From the NCBI GenBank assembly GCA_025355855.1, contig JANXYU010000007.1, positions 1-61,238 on the forward strand: 61,238 bases of DNA. Direction: 5' to 3'. This DNA is from Actinomycetota bacterium. Lineage in GTDB: Bacteria > Actinomycetota > JAHEXW01. Positions 1-8,455 of the stretch are shown here, in pieces. Every line of letters starts with the position of its first letter. The stretch's first letter is position 1. Both the position numbers and the translations under genes were made by a program. Under the pieces are notes generated by a model that saw only the letters and a program-made list of their open reading frames with translations, was not told the origin of the DNA and made no database searches.

Positions 1-305
1 CCATAGATGGCGGGCGAGATCTGATTGTTGGAGGACGCGGAAAGCCGCGTGGCCGTGCCGCTGGACGCGAAATCACGCCAGTATATCTGGTTGACGCTGG
101 AGAAAGAATCTCTCTCGCTCCACACGACCCGGCTGCCAAAAATAGCGAGACTTCCGGACGCGACAACGGGTCCGTTAATGTTGGCCCCGGTGCCCGTCGC
201 GAGCGCGGAACCGGTGAGACAAAGGAAGAATAAAGAGGCGGCGGCGATACCGCTCAGGAAGAAAGTCCGGTGTGGCCTCGGGCTCGTTGCGAGTCTCGTT
301 GTCAT
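1..305 (-). CDS. Secreted beta-propeller protein, 3' part beyond the window
   Basis: This is the N-terminal ~101 residues of a minus-strand gene that runs off the left edge. It starts at ATG 305-303, with GAGG a few bases upstream. The N-terminus is a signal peptide: basic residues, then a hydrophobic stretch (FFLSGIAAASLFFLCL) and an ALA cleavage-like site. The remainder reads as one propeller blade of the TolB/WD40-like kind, with VVWSERDS, NQIYWRDF, TRLSASSNNQ and SPAIYG. Proteins of this type are exported repeats that bind partners or carbohydrate; the role here is unknown. It is the last gene of the cytochrome group to its right, 112 bp behind the large cytochrome gene. Confidence 0.7.
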   Translation of the reverse strand, partial: MTTRLATSPRPHRTFFLSGIAAASLFFLCLTGSALATGTGANINGPVVASGSLAIFGSRVVWSERDSFSSVNQIYWRDFASSGTATRLSASSNNQISPAIY

Positions 306-362
306 GGGCGCCTCATGTCTCTTATTTGTGAACAGACAGAATAATAGCACTTCAAGTAGCGT

Positions 363-374
363 TTGTTACATATT
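363..374. promoter_or_regulatory. TTGTTACATATT half-site upstream of the propeller gene
   Basis: The 12-mer TTGTTACATATT lies 58 bp before the propeller start. The identical 12-mer occurs at 17601-17612 in the GTTAC array upstream of the hydrogenase operon. It has no matching inverted arm here, so it would be at best a half-site. A link between the two loci is inference from identity alone. Confidence 0.3.
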
Positions 375-417
375 AAGCATACTACCAAAAACCCCGTGGC
401 CGCAACCTGGAAATGCT

Positions 418-3400
418 TTATTTGTGGCAGAATACGGAGGCGCAGTCAATCGGAGCCACTTTGTTAATGTCGGCTCCAAACGTGCCGTTCGAGAATTGAA
501 GAAGATAGTTCTTTATCATCCCGACCGATTCCGGGTTTCCATGCGCCTCATGACATTGCGTACACGTTATATCGAGATTGGAGTGCCAGTGGTGGTTGTT
601 TTGCGAACTAACGCGGGCCCAAAAACCCGCGCCGAGGTCATTTGCAGATCCAGGCCCATAAAATGCCATGCTGTGACATTTATAGCATAGAAGGTTTGGA
701 TCGGCTGGAGGTGTGGCTTCCGCCGGTTTGATCAGCAGGCCCGCGTTGGCCGAACCGTGACGGATCTGCCCCGTTTCAGCGACGTCTTTTCCATGGCAGT
801 CAAAACATGTTACCCGACTCGTCTGCGTCCAGGGCGCTACAAACGAAGTCGGATCGATAGTGGTGCGCCTGCCCGGCGCCATGACCGAATGATACGAAAC
901 ATTCGCCGGGCTCAATTCGGCGGCGATGTCGCGCCCCCCGACGAAAGAACCGCCGTTCCTGGCATGACATTTGAGGCATAGTTGATACGTTTTCGTCAGC
1001 GGTTTAACGCTCGTAGCCGTCGGACTGTTGGAGATGACCAGCTCGTTAAAAAATACGTTCGGCGTCCCGGTTCCGCCGCCTCTCGCGCCGGTGGCCGTGA
1101 GCCGGAAGACGTGATTGCCGCTAGATAACCCTGTCTTCGAATAGATCGGCTGATAGGCGTTCCCTGCCGACGCGTTAGCGAAATCGACCGTGGCTTGGAC
1201 GACGCCATCGATGGAGACTAGACCAGTCCCCGCATTGTCCGTACCTGTGGCCCCGGGGATAAGCTCGATAATGTTCCCGGTGAACGGAATTTCTATATAG
1301 CTGCCAGCTGTGGACGATTGATAATACCAACAGTCATAGCTGATTATTCCTGCACTGACCTTCGTCCACGTGCCGGATCGAGATCCTTTGGTACCCCAAT
1401 AAACGTCCTGGGCGAATACCTGTCGCCTGCCGGGTGTATTGTTATACACCGGCTCGACACCGGCGATACCTTGGAAAGGATTGGCCTTGGTCACGCCGTG
1501 CGGATCGTGGCAGTCGGTACACGTGTCCATGGCTTTATGTCCATACGGATAGATCTTGCCGACATCCCCTATGGCCAACGCCTGGCCGTCAAAGTACCAG
1601 CCATTGTTGTTGTAGAGGGTAACTGCGCCAAGATCGTTCACGCCGTGGCGTAAGACTCCCACCGTATCGGCGTTCTCCACAGCCACATCCGCCTTGCCGT
1701 CCCCGTCAAGGTCGCCAACCGCCAGCCCGGCCGTGTAAACGCCGGCGCTCGTGTACTTCTTTGGCGTAGCCGACGTGTTGTAATTAAACACCGTTACGTC
1801 TCCAATAATATCCCCGGCATGATGGCTGGGGAAACCTCCGGACACCACAATCTCTTTGCCCGGCAGGCTGTCGATGACGTCCGCGATAGCAACTTCCATC
1901 GCGCAGGAGTTGTCGCCGGTGCCATCGGTGTTATAAAGCGCGCCGATCTGGTTGAGCGTTCCGTTCTGCCAGTTGAAGACATTGATCGAGTCTGCGGTGA
2001 AGGATCGTTGATAGCTAGTGTAGTTCAAACTATAAGCTTGATTGACGGCAACAACTTCGTTCTTTCCGTCGTTGTTGACATCCCCAATAGCGATTCCGTA
2101 AGGATAAGCGCCTCCGCTCGGAACCGTCTGGTTTAGGGATAGCCGGCCGCCGAGCAGTTTAAACACAGAGATCGTGTTGGACAAATAATTGGCGACAACA
2201 AGTTCTTTGGCGCCGTCTCCATCGATATCGCCCACGGCCATCCGCCGGGTGCCCGTGCCCCCGCTGTTCGCTTGGTACGAGCCAATCACGACGCCGCCAA
2301 TAATGGTGTTGACGGTAATCGTACTGCTCGTGCCTTGCCCGCTGACAATCGTTTCGTTCAACCCGTCGGCGTTGATGTCATCGATGAGCACGCTGTGGCC
2401 GCCTTTGCCGTCGAAAGTGATTACAGGCTGGGGGCGGCCGTTAGCCGTCCCGGGATTCACCGTAAGTTGCGACCGGGTGGTAACATAGCTTCCGTACGCC
2501 ACCGCGATATCGTTTATGCCGTCGTTCGTCGCGTCCCCGACCGCGATCCCGTTCATTATTCCTGACGATAAAGTGGCCTTAAAGATGCCCGTCCATGTCC
2601 AAGGTATCTCATACGGGCCGCGCAGTCGGGAAGGCGGCGCCTGTGTTGTGTCCTGGGAAAATATGCGTAAACCGGACAACTCGTTTCGCGTCTCGAAGTA
2701 ACGCGCCGACGCAACGAGTTCGTTGTCTGTCCTGTCAGCATACGGCGTATCGGGATGGCATGACCCGCAAACCACCGCGTCGGTGTTCAGGCGCAACAAC
2801 GCCTTCTGACTGCCGTGAGAGGAGTGGCAACGGGAGCATTTGATCTTGGTCCCGCTTGTCGGATCCGAGAAGGTAGACGTTTGACCCGGGTCGGTATTGT
2901 TGTGGGCGTTGTTGACTTCAAAAAAGCGCATGTCCTGGCCAGCGTTTTGTCCGTGGCACGAATAGCAGAAGCCATTTCCTTGGTAGGATTTGACGCCGGC
3001 GGCATCGGTGGAGCGCAAAAGACGGGGATAGGGCCGGCCGTCGACTTCCTCGCTGCCGTGCGGATCGTGACAATCGGAGCAATCAAGCGTGTGATTCGCG
3101 TCGCCAAAATACCTTTCGTCTCGAATGGGATGATGCGACGGGTTGGAGTCAAATTCGCTGGCCACGTTAAAAGTGCTGGCGGTACCGTCGTGGCACGTAT
3201 AGCACAGCTGAGACTGGAACTTCGTCGCGTTCAGTTTCAGGTTGCCGGGAGACAGAAGCGCCGTATGACTGCCGTGGCACAAAGCGCATAGATCCGAATC
3301 CAGTTGGTAGTTGCCGTGCGGACCCGGCGGCCGAGACGTGTTGTTAATAGTAACGGTGACCGCGTCGGACGCGGTCGCTCCGGTCACATCGGTCGTCGTA

Positions 3401-3747
3401 ACCCGGAACGAGTAGCTGCCGTTTTCCAAGCGCAGCGTGTTTATGGTAGCTAAAGTCGCCAGCGTTACAGGCGTCGTATGATCCTCACCGTATTTAAGCC
3501 ACACGGACGGCGACGCGCCCCGGCCGTATTCGACTATATACTTCACGAAATCGGTATCGGTTGCCGTCCCGGTTACGGTCAGCGCCCCGCTAGCGATCTG
3601 ACCGGGCGCGGGAGACGTTATCAATGTTGTGGGTATGGTCGTATCGGCCCAGACGGTTCCGGCCATCAGCAACCAAAGGAGGATTGTGGTGCTCGCCGCT
3701 AGGCCGGCCGCCAAACCTGAACGCCATTTAATCCGGCGCTGCGTCAC
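418..3747 (-). CDS. Large secreted multiheme c-type cytochrome with FG-GAP repeats (1109 aa)
   Basis: Starts at GTG 3747 behind GAGGAG. Residues ~10-35 form a signal peptide ending in VWA. An Ig-like segment follows (ITSPAPGQ, near 45-130). Next come six CXXCH heme sites (CALCH, CYTCH, CSDCH, CYSCH, CSRCH, CGSCH), then about six FG-GAP/VCBS blades of GD-x-x-x-DG type (VGDIDGDG, IGDVNNDG, VGDLDGDG). A seventh site (CTDCH), a carbohydrate-binding-like beta-sandwich (SYIEIPFTGN to FFNELVIS) and four more CXXCH sites follow. The last residues give CASVFCHK, a CX4CH site known from doubled-CXXCH cytochromes. That makes 11 classical sites plus one CX4CH. FG-GAP repeats often bind calcium and mediate surface contacts. 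An extracellular electron-transfer or adhesion role is inference. It is the fourth gene of an operon starting at 6734. Confidence 0.88.
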   Translation of the reverse strand: MTQRRIKWRSGLAAGLAASTTILLWLLMAGTVWADTTIPTTLITSPAPGQIASGALTVTGTATDTDFVKYIVEYGRGASPSVWLKYGEDHTTPVTLATLATINTLRLENGSYSFRVTTTDVTGATASDAVTVTINNTSRPPGPHGNYQLDSDLCALCHGSHTALLSPGNLKLNATKFQSQLCYTCHDGTASTFNVASEFDSNPSHHPIRDERYFGDANHTLDCSDCHDPHGSEEVDGRPYPRLLRSTDAAGVKSYQGNGFCYSCHGQNAGQDMRFFEVNNAHNNTDPGQTSTFSDPTSGTKIKCSRCHSSHGSQKALLRLNTDAVVCGSCHPDTPYADRTDNELVASARYFETRNELSGLRIFSQDTTQAPPSRLRGPYEIPWTWTGIFKATLSSGIMNGIAVGDATNDGINDIAVAYGSYVTTRSQLTVNPGTANGRPQPVITFDGKGGHSVLIDDINADGLNETIVSGQGTSSTITVNTIIGGVVIGSYQANSGGTGTRRMAVGDIDGDGAKELVVANYLSNTISVFKLLGGRLSLNQTVPSGGAYPYGIAIGDVNNDGKNEVVAVNQAYSLNYTSYQRSFTADSINVFNWQNGTLNQIGALYNTDGTGDNSCAMEVAIADVIDSLPGKEIVVSGGFPSHHAGDIIGDVTVFNYNTSATPKKYTSAGVYTAGLAVGDLDGDGKADVAVENADTVGVLRHGVNDLGAVTLYNNNGWYFDGQALAIGDVGKIYPYGHKAMDTCTDCHDPHGVTKANPFQGIAGVEPVYNNTPGRRQVFAQDVYWGTKGSRSGTWTKVSAGIISYDCWYYQSSTAGSYIEIPFTGNIIELIPGATGTDNAGTGLVSIDGVVQATVDFANASAGNAYQPIYSKTGLSSGNHVFRLTATGARGGGTGTPNVFFNELVISNSPTATSVKPLTKTYQLCLKCHARNGGSFVGGRDIAAELSPANVSYHSVMAPGRRTTIDPTSFVAPWTQTSRVTCFDCHGKDVAETGQIRHGSANAGLLIKPAEATPPADPNLLCYKCHSMAFYGPGSANDLGAGFWARVSSQNNHHWHSNLDITCTQCHEAHGNPESVGMIKNYLLQFSNGTFGADINKVAPIDCASVFCHK

Positions 3748-3772
3748 GCTGATGAAATCTCCTCTCCGCCTT

Positions 3773-4582
3773 TCATTTCACTTCCGCCGCTATCGCCACC
3801 AGGTCAGGCTCTAAACCGGCAGGGCTGCCGCCGGTCACGTGAGCCTGCATCTCATAGGCAACCGGGCCCTGGGCCCAAGCTAGCGTCGCGTAAGTACCGC
3901 TATCCGTACCGAAATAGGCCGAGTAGCCATTGACCGTCGTCGTCTTGCTGTTCCTTGGAAATCCGGCCCGGTCAACGCGATCAACGAATCCTTCCGCCGC
4001 GGCCAGATTCGCGTTTAGATGCACGCTTATGAGCAGCGATTGCATCCTGGCGGTGCTCTTGGGACGATAGTTGCGTCCCGCGTAGCCCGTACCCTGCTCG
4101 ATTTCGCCAGCGGAAAACCCGGTCAACAACGGCGGTAAAAGGCTCGTCAAATCTATCTTCGGCGTCGCGGGCTGAGTGGTTGAGCCATTCCCGGTCGCGT
4201 TATCGGTTGAACCTGTTGTCCCGGCCGCGATCTTATCCAGCTGAGAATTGACGTCAAGGAAAACCGGGTCGACTTGTTTGATGTCTTCAAAGAGTTGTTT
4301 GGCTCGCGCAACGTCTCCTGTTTCCACGGCCGCCAGCGCCTCCCGCCGCAGCGCTTCTAGTTTTTTGTGTTTACCGCAGACGACAGTTGTCGTTCGGATC
4401 CCGTAGTCGCGAGCCCTCCAGCGAGGCACCCAGGCCGTGGTGATGTCCTGTCGAACCAGATGATGATAACGGCAGACGACGCGCGTCCCCGTCTTTACTT
4501 TTACGAATGACGCGGCACTCAACCCCGCTAGGAGCAGCGTGAGCGCTATTACAATCGCGGCGACCTTCTGGCGGCGCATCAT
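3773..4582 (-). CDS. Membrane-anchored protein, related to the product at 5979-6734
   Basis: A 269-residue protein of no family I recognise. One N-terminal membrane helix (VAAIVIALTLLLAGLSAASF) is followed by a short helical segment like a single TPR unit (LEALRREALAAVETGDVARAKQLFEDI), a Ser/Thr-rich linker and a C-terminal domain of about 130 residues. That domain matches the 5979-6734 product: DLTSLLPPLLTGF versus ELTGLFPKSLDGF, and NGYSAYFGTDSG versus KGLPAYFGNDGG, each ending in a GSPA-x-L motif. Its ATG overlaps the stop of the upstream ATPase-like gene (TGATG), so translation is coupled. The domain is probably extracytoplasmic. A role in handling the neighbouring cytochrome is possible but unproven. 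Confidence 0.75.
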   Translation of the reverse strand: MMRRQKVAAIVIALTLLLAGLSAASFVKVKTGTRVVCRYHHLVRQDITTAWVPRWRARDYGIRTTTVVCGKHKKLEALRREALAAVETGDVARAKQLFEDIKQVDPVFLDVNSQLDKIAAGTTGSTDNATGNGSTTQPATPKIDLTSLLPPLLTGFSAGEIEQGTGYAGRNYRPKSTARMQSLLISVHLNANLAAAEGFVDRVDRAGFPRNSKTTTVNGYSAYFGTDSGTYATLAWAQGPVAYEMQAHVTGGSPAGLEPDLVAIAAEVK

Positions 4583-5964
4583 CAGACCGTCTGGCTCGCG
4601 AACGCGCCATCGAGGGTGAGCCGGCCTTGTGCCCGGCCGCGTTCGACAAGTTCGCGCGCCAGTTCTAAAGCAATATAGGGGCTGTCCTGCGCCTTCGTTA
4701 ACAATACATCAATTGTCTCGGCCGTCAGCGGTGCAATCGTCTCGGGCTCGGCTGTTCCAGCCGGGGCCAGCCACGCCGCGAACATTCGTCCGGCCACAGC
4801 CCGGTCGCGTCCGATCTCCTCCACACTCCGCGTCACCCAAGACAAGTGTAGCGGCAGCGTGACGCATTGGTCCCTGAACCTGGCGTCGAACGAATCGTAG
4901 ATGAACTTGTTGCTGAGCATGACGGTAACCGCCCGGCCGCCGGATATTAGATCGAATTCATGCAGGCTGCTCAAAAACTTGATCCGGTCCGGTTCGGTGA
5001 ACTGTGTCCACGGATCCAGCTGGTCGATCAGAACGACCACGCCGTTATAGTAGCGGCTGGCAAATCGAATAAGACCAAGTAATTCATCTTTGGGGCGGTC
5101 CGCCTGCTCCAGAATCATCCGTGCCCTGACGAAATTGTCGGCCAGAGCGGTGCTGATTGCTAAGCGCAGCGTCGGCCCGAAACCGAAAGCCTCGTCGTTC
5201 AACCTGGTCCCGATGAACTCCAGCAAAGGTTGCCGCCGGTCGTCGACAGGCGCCTCCGCCTCCTCGATTGCTTCCTCGGGTTGAGTCGCTTCGTCTTCGG
5301 GTCGAGTCGTTCCGTCATTGCGAGGAGCCTGCTCCGCAGGCGACGAAGCAACCTCACCAGAAGCAATCTCCTCCACTTCCTCTTCCACGCCGTATTCTTC
5401 CGCTTCCGTCAGAGCGAATTCTCTGCCATAAAGAATCATATCCAAGGCGACGCCGCGGGTCGCGTCCATCTCCGCCCGCAAACCCGCTGCGTCAAATGGA
5501 ACCTCCGAACCTGCTTGGGCCAGCTCCTGATAGACGAAAGCATAAGTGGCGTTCTTAAGATAGCGCGGCAGGAGCCGGTCAACCAACAAGTTGTAGACAC
5601 CGCCCGACAGGTCTTTGAACACCTGCGGTACAGGCACGTATACCGGCAGAAGACGCGGCGCCTCGGCTGTTAAAAGAGCCCGAAAAACGCCGGTTGTGAC
5701 CACATTGTTGTAACGTTTCGGAACCGTTTCGTCTTCCTTGAGCCATAGTCTGCGCTGGGCGCCGGCCAGGGCTTCTTCTTGAATCCGCGCCGCCAAGCGC
5801 GCGATCTCGCGAGCGCAGTATATCCGCTTGAACCGGTCCGCGTCGTCGTCACCGCCGATCGTGGCCAGAGTCTCATCGACGGCGAAAGGATTGCCGGAGA
5901 AACCGTAGATTTTATAGTCATCGTGCGGCGTCGAAGCCGCTGGCGGCTGAAAAAGCGATGTCAT
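4582..5964 (-). CDS. AAA/STAND-like ATPase-related protein lacking a Walker A motif (460 aa)
   Basis: Soluble protein with no signal or membrane helix. The start has a strong ribosome site (TAGGAGGT, 9 bases before ATG). The opening YGFSGNPFAVDETL resembles ExeA/Orc-type ATPases. A Walker B-like strand is clear (VVVLIDQLD, ~310), followed by a sensor-like VTVMLSN and a winged-helix-like C-terminus. Where GxxxxGK[ST] should stand there is RLWLKEDETVPKRYNN, so no P-loop is visible. A variable acidic segment (~195-245) contains the translation of a 43-bp repeat (GEVASSPAEQAPRND). It sits between two paralogous membrane-anchored genes and overlaps the downstream one by 1 nt. It may be a degenerate ATPase acting as a scaffold; function unknown. 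Confidence 0.72.
   Translation of the reverse strand: MTSLFQPPAASTPHDDYKIYGFSGNPFAVDETLATIGGDDDADRFKRIYCAREIARLAARIQEEALAGAQRRLWLKEDETVPKRYNNVVTTGVFRALLTAEAPRLLPVYVPVPQVFKDLSGGVYNLLVDRLLPRYLKNATYAFVYQELAQAGSEVPFDAAGLRAEMDATRGVALDMILYGREFALTEAEEYGVEEEVEEIASGEVASSPAEQAPRNDGTTRPEDEATQPEEAIEEAEAPVDDRRQPLLEFIGTRLNDEAFGFGPTLRLAISTALADNFVRARMILEQADRPKDELLGLIRFASRYYNGVVVLIDQLDPWTQFTEPDRIKFLSSLHEFDLISGGRAVTVMLSNKFIYDSFDARFRDQCVTLPLHLSWVTRSVEEIGRDRAVAGRMFAAWLAPAGTAEPETIAPLTAETIDVLLTKAQDSPYIALELARELVERGRAQGRLTLDGAFASQTV
5313..5355. repeat. 43-bp palindromic repeat inside a coding region, copy 1
   Basis: On the plus strand it begins CGTCATTGCGAGGAGCC and ends GGCGACGAAGCAACCTC, with a GCCTGC-TCC-GCAGGC hairpin between. 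It is in frame in the ATPase-like gene and encodes EVASSPAEQAPRND on the minus strand. A second copy of exactly the same length (38 of 43 bases identical) lies at 27847-27889, in the same orientation and reading frame. Confidence 0.85.
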
Positions 5965-5978
5965 TATGGCGCTACCTC

Positions 5979-6734
5979 CTAAGGAATAATCTTCGACAAC
6001 GCGACGAGTTCATCGTAGAGGTCGGCCGGAGACCCGGACGCGACCGACATCTCCAACTCAACAGCGATGCCCGATGAGGGATAAGCCAGCATCGCCAAAC
6101 CGCCGCCGTCATTGCCAAAATAGGCGGGCAAACCTTTGACCTCGAGTGTCTTACTGCCAACCCCGTAATAGCCTTTAATGTTCTTGGTAATATAAGCAGC
6201 AACGCCGTCGTCCGAGCCCACCCGGGTAAACTGGATTGTCAGGAGGGCGACCTTGGGATGCACTTGCCCGTCAGACTTGTATAAACGGCTGGCGCTTAAG
6301 CTGCCCGGAGAGTCGTTGATCATCGCGAAACCGTCCAGCGACTTGGGAAACAGTCCGGTCAATTCGCCTGAGTAGATAGGACTTTTAGTGGGAGAACTAG
6401 GTGCCGGGGTCGCTCCCTGACCGGCGCTAATACCAGCCGCTTCGCCCTTTGCCTGCGTTAAGCCGGCCGCTACTTGCGCCACGGCAACCGGCTGGAAGGT
6501 GGGGTCGGCCTTCTCTATCCGGGTTATCAATTGCAGGGCTCGGCCGATATCGCCTCGCAATTTAGCCTCACGCGCTTGCCGCAGCAGACCTGCCAGCCGA
6601 ACCTGCTCCGTTTGCGCCGTCCTGGCGTGCACAGCAGCGTAAACGCCGTAGCCTAAGGCCGGACCGATGATGAGGATTGCTATAAGGATTACCAGAAGGG
6701 GGTTTTTGCGCCAACTATTCACTATGAATGACAT
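5979..6734 (-). CDS. Membrane-anchored protein, paralogue of 3773-4582
   Basis: First gene of the left operon. ATG 6734 is preferred, with GGGGAG 11 nt upstream; an in-frame GTG at 6746 would add four residues but leaves no room for a ribosome site. One N-terminal membrane helix (LLVILIAILIIGPALGYGVYAAV) is followed by a TPR-like helix pair (LLRQAREAKLRGDIGRALQLI), a Ser/Pro linker and a C-terminal domain of about 130 residues shared with the 3773-4582 product. The shared part includes the segments around SLDGFAMI, LPAYFGNDGG and ASGSPADLYDEL. This suggests a local duplication that now brackets the ATPase-like gene. No enzymatic motif is visible. It is likely an anchored extracytoplasmic protein of unknown function. 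Confidence 0.75.
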   Translation of the reverse strand: MSFIVNSWRKNPLLVILIAILIIGPALGYGVYAAVHARTAQTEQVRLAGLLRQAREAKLRGDIGRALQLITRIEKADPTFQPVAVAQVAAGLTQAKGEAAGISAGQGATPAPSSPTKSPIYSGELTGLFPKSLDGFAMINDSPGSLSASRLYKSDGQVHPKVALLTIQFTRVGSDDGVAAYITKNIKGYYGVGSKTLEVKGLPAYFGNDGGGLAMLAYPSSGIAVELEMSVASGSPADLYDELVALSKIIP

Positions 6735-6785
6735 GGTCTTAAACACTCCCCAGGATGCCGGCTAGAGTTAAAAGGGCTTGTAGCA

Positions 6786-6814
6786 ATTATAACAAAGTCG
6801 GTGGCTCTAAGCAA
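6786..6814 (-). promoter_or_regulatory. Sigma-70-type promoter for the left operon
   Basis: Read on the minus strand: -35 TTGCTT (6814-6809), a 17-bp spacer, and a consensus -10 TATAAT (6791-6786). The -10 ends about 50 nt before the ATG at 6734. This is one of the best promoter matches in the window. Confidence 0.7.
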
Positions 6815-6859
6815 CGGTTGCACAGGCCAACTTGGCGGTTTGAGCAGGGGTTTAATAGT

Positions 6860-7360
6860 TCACCCGCGAGTTGTGATGTCGCGAACCCAGAGAACCAAAG
6901 CAAGCCAGAAATAGGCAATGATGAAACCAGTCGCAATTAAAGCGGGAATGTTCTGGACGGCGGTTTCCACAACCGTGACGTAAGGAGTGCCGATGGCATG
7001 CTGAATGTCGGGCGGAATGTCGGGCAGCCAGGACACCAGTGGAGCGCTACCGCCGACCCAGGCAGAGAGCGCCAGAACGACCGAGAACAGGGACCAGAGA
7101 AGAACGCCACGCGCGGCGCTCTGACCTTTGAAATAATCCAGGGCGGCCAGCATGACTGCCGCGGCGGCCAGCACTAATACCACACCTCCGACGGTATTGA
7201 AGCCTCGGGTAACAATGGCGGTCGCGTAAACTGAGCCGGTGGCTAACGCACCGGTAATCGTTGTCACTTGGACGGTAACAAATAGCGCGGCGACGGCCCA
7301 GGCAAGGCCAGCCAGACCGATGGCGACGACCAGACTGCGCCCGGGTTTTAGCTCAGCCAT
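6860..7360 (-). CDS. Small integral membrane protein, four predicted helices (166 aa)
   Basis: Start is taken as ATG 7360 (MAELKPGRS), because the sequence upstream in this frame is the out-of-frame tail of the neighbouring gene. Four hydrophobic segments are visible: SLVVAIGLAGLAWAVAALF, TVGGVVLVLAAAAVMLAAL, GVLLWSLFSVVLALSAW, and IATGFIIAYFWLALVLWV. A 45-residue extracytoplasmic-looking loop (GSAPLVSWLPDIPPD onward) precedes the last helix. I do not recognise a family. It overlaps the end of the DMT-like gene by 13 nt, so the two are probably co-translated and may form one membrane complex. Confidence 0.65.
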   Translation of the reverse strand: MAELKPGRSLVVAIGLAGLAWAVAALFVTVQVTTITGALATGSVYATAIVTRGFNTVGGVVLVLAAAAVMLAALDYFKGQSAARGVLLWSLFSVVLALSAWVGGSAPLVSWLPDIPPDIQHAIGTPYVTVVETAVQNIPALIATGFIIAYFWLALVLWVRDITTRG

Positions 7361-8313
7361 GCCGCCGTCACCCCCGCCACAAGGACGATTGCTCCGGCAG
7401 TGACAGGCAGCCAACCGAAAGGAGCCGGCAAATACGCGTAGCCAAAGGCTCTTTCCAGGACAATTAAGGCCGTCGCCAACAACGGCATAATTGATGCGCC
7501 GGTCAGGGTAAGCGCCGCGGGTACGCGGCGGGTCGCGGTTAATAGCGCCAAGAACGGCAAAGCCAGGCCAAAGACACCGATAATGACCGCCAGCAACCAC
7601 CCACTGCTCGAGACGGCGGCAGCCGATGTCAGCCCGCCAGACAGAACCCAAACAACCGCGTCTAAAGGAGTCACGATCCAGAGCGCCGCAGCCAGCAGAA
7701 TAATCGGATCACGTCGCTTAACCAAGCGCCGTCCGGCAGCGGCAAACATGGCCAGCCCGGTAGCGGCGGCTAAGAGCCATAACTCCTCAACCGGGAATAT
7801 CGCGAAAGGGGCAAACGAGCTAGGCAGTTCCCAATTGGCAACGATCATGGCGCCTCCGGCCAACGCCGCCAGCAAGCCGAGCCTGCGCCCCCAGCGCGCC
7901 TTGTCACCGCTCCAAGCCGCGAAGGCTAAGGCGATGACCGGAGCGGCCGCCAGGAAGAATATCGTGTCGGCACCGGAGGGGGCGGCCGTGTAGCGTTTTA
8001 CTATCTGAAAGGCGAATGCCAACCACAGACCGACCGTGAAAACGGCGAATGTCCCCCGCTCACCGTCTTCGGCCAGGTCGTTGAGCAAACGGCGGAACGA
8101 GGCGGCCGGCTCTCGCCAACCGGATCGGACAAAGAATAGAACCATAAACAAGGACGCGGACACTAGGCCGCCGAAGACCAGATTTACAGCCTTTAGGTCG
8201 CGGAGCCCCGCAGTCACTAAAAAGAAAAGCAACGCCCAGCCGATAGCAAACAAGCCAATCAGAAAACCTGTTTTGATTTTGTCGCGCCTACCGGTCAAGA
8301 TGCCTCGCTTCAA
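7348..8313 (-). CDS. DMT/EamA-like multi-pass membrane protein (321 aa)
   Basis: About ten hydrophobic helices in two similar halves, the layout of the drug/metabolite transporter (EamA) superfamily. Typical spots are the half-way LAALAGGAMIVANWELPSS and the closing TGASIMPLLATALIVLERAFG, as in EamA repeats. The substrate cannot be read from sequence. The listed start is a TTG (8313) with no clear ribosome site; a second in-frame TTG six codons on has GAGG just upstream and is a credible alternative. It precedes and overlaps the four-helix membrane protein. Confidence 0.6.
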   Translation of the reverse strand: MKRGILTGRRDKIKTGFLIGLFAIGWALLFFLVTAGLRDLKAVNLVFGGLVSASLFMVLFFVRSGWREPAASFRRLLNDLAEDGERGTFAVFTVGLWLAFAFQIVKRYTAAPSGADTIFFLAAAPVIALAFAAWSGDKARWGRRLGLLAALAGGAMIVANWELPSSFAPFAIFPVEELWLLAAATGLAMFAAAGRRLVKRRDPIILLAAALWIVTPLDAVVWVLSGGLTSAAAVSSSGWLLAVIIGVFGLALPFLALLTATRRVPAALTLTGASIMPLLATALIVLERAFGYAYLPAPFGWLPVTAGAIVLVAGVTAAWLS

Positions 8314-8379
8314 ATCGGCCGCTCGGGTAATCGTACGCTTTCGTCTTTAGAAATTATGCGCTTAATGGGGTCGGAAACG

Positions 8380-8413
8380 CCAGATGCGGCAGGTTTACAC
8401 CCACCGCATCCGG
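8380..8413 (-). terminator. Hairpin after the formate dehydrogenase operon
   Basis: Inverted repeat CCGGATGCGG / CCGCATCTGG on the minus strand with a 14-nt loop. It lies 43 nt after the stop of the iron-sulfur subunit. The single imperfect pair is G-U in the minus transcript but C-A on the other strand, which favours a structure in this transcript. No U-run follows, so it may be a pause or stability hairpin rather than an intrinsic terminator. Confidence 0.4.
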
Positions 8414-8455
8414 TTTTCCCCCTATATTTGCGGGACTTCAAAAAACAAATAACTC

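Noticed and set aside
25-690. Plus-strand open frame of 221 codons at the left edge
   Set aside because: It lies antisense to the propeller gene and the cytochrome end, has no ribosome site and no recognisable composition, while the minus frames show a signal peptide, blade motifs and CXXCH sites.
2815-3291. Plus-strand frame of 158 codons inside the cytochrome gene
   Set aside because: Antisense shadow of CXXCH-rich coding sequence; no start signal.
6860-7651. Longer 263-codon version of the four-helix protein
   Set aside because: The first ~97 residues are the other frame of the DMT-like gene, polar and Arg/Cys-rich, unlike the membrane part; ATG 7360 fits better.
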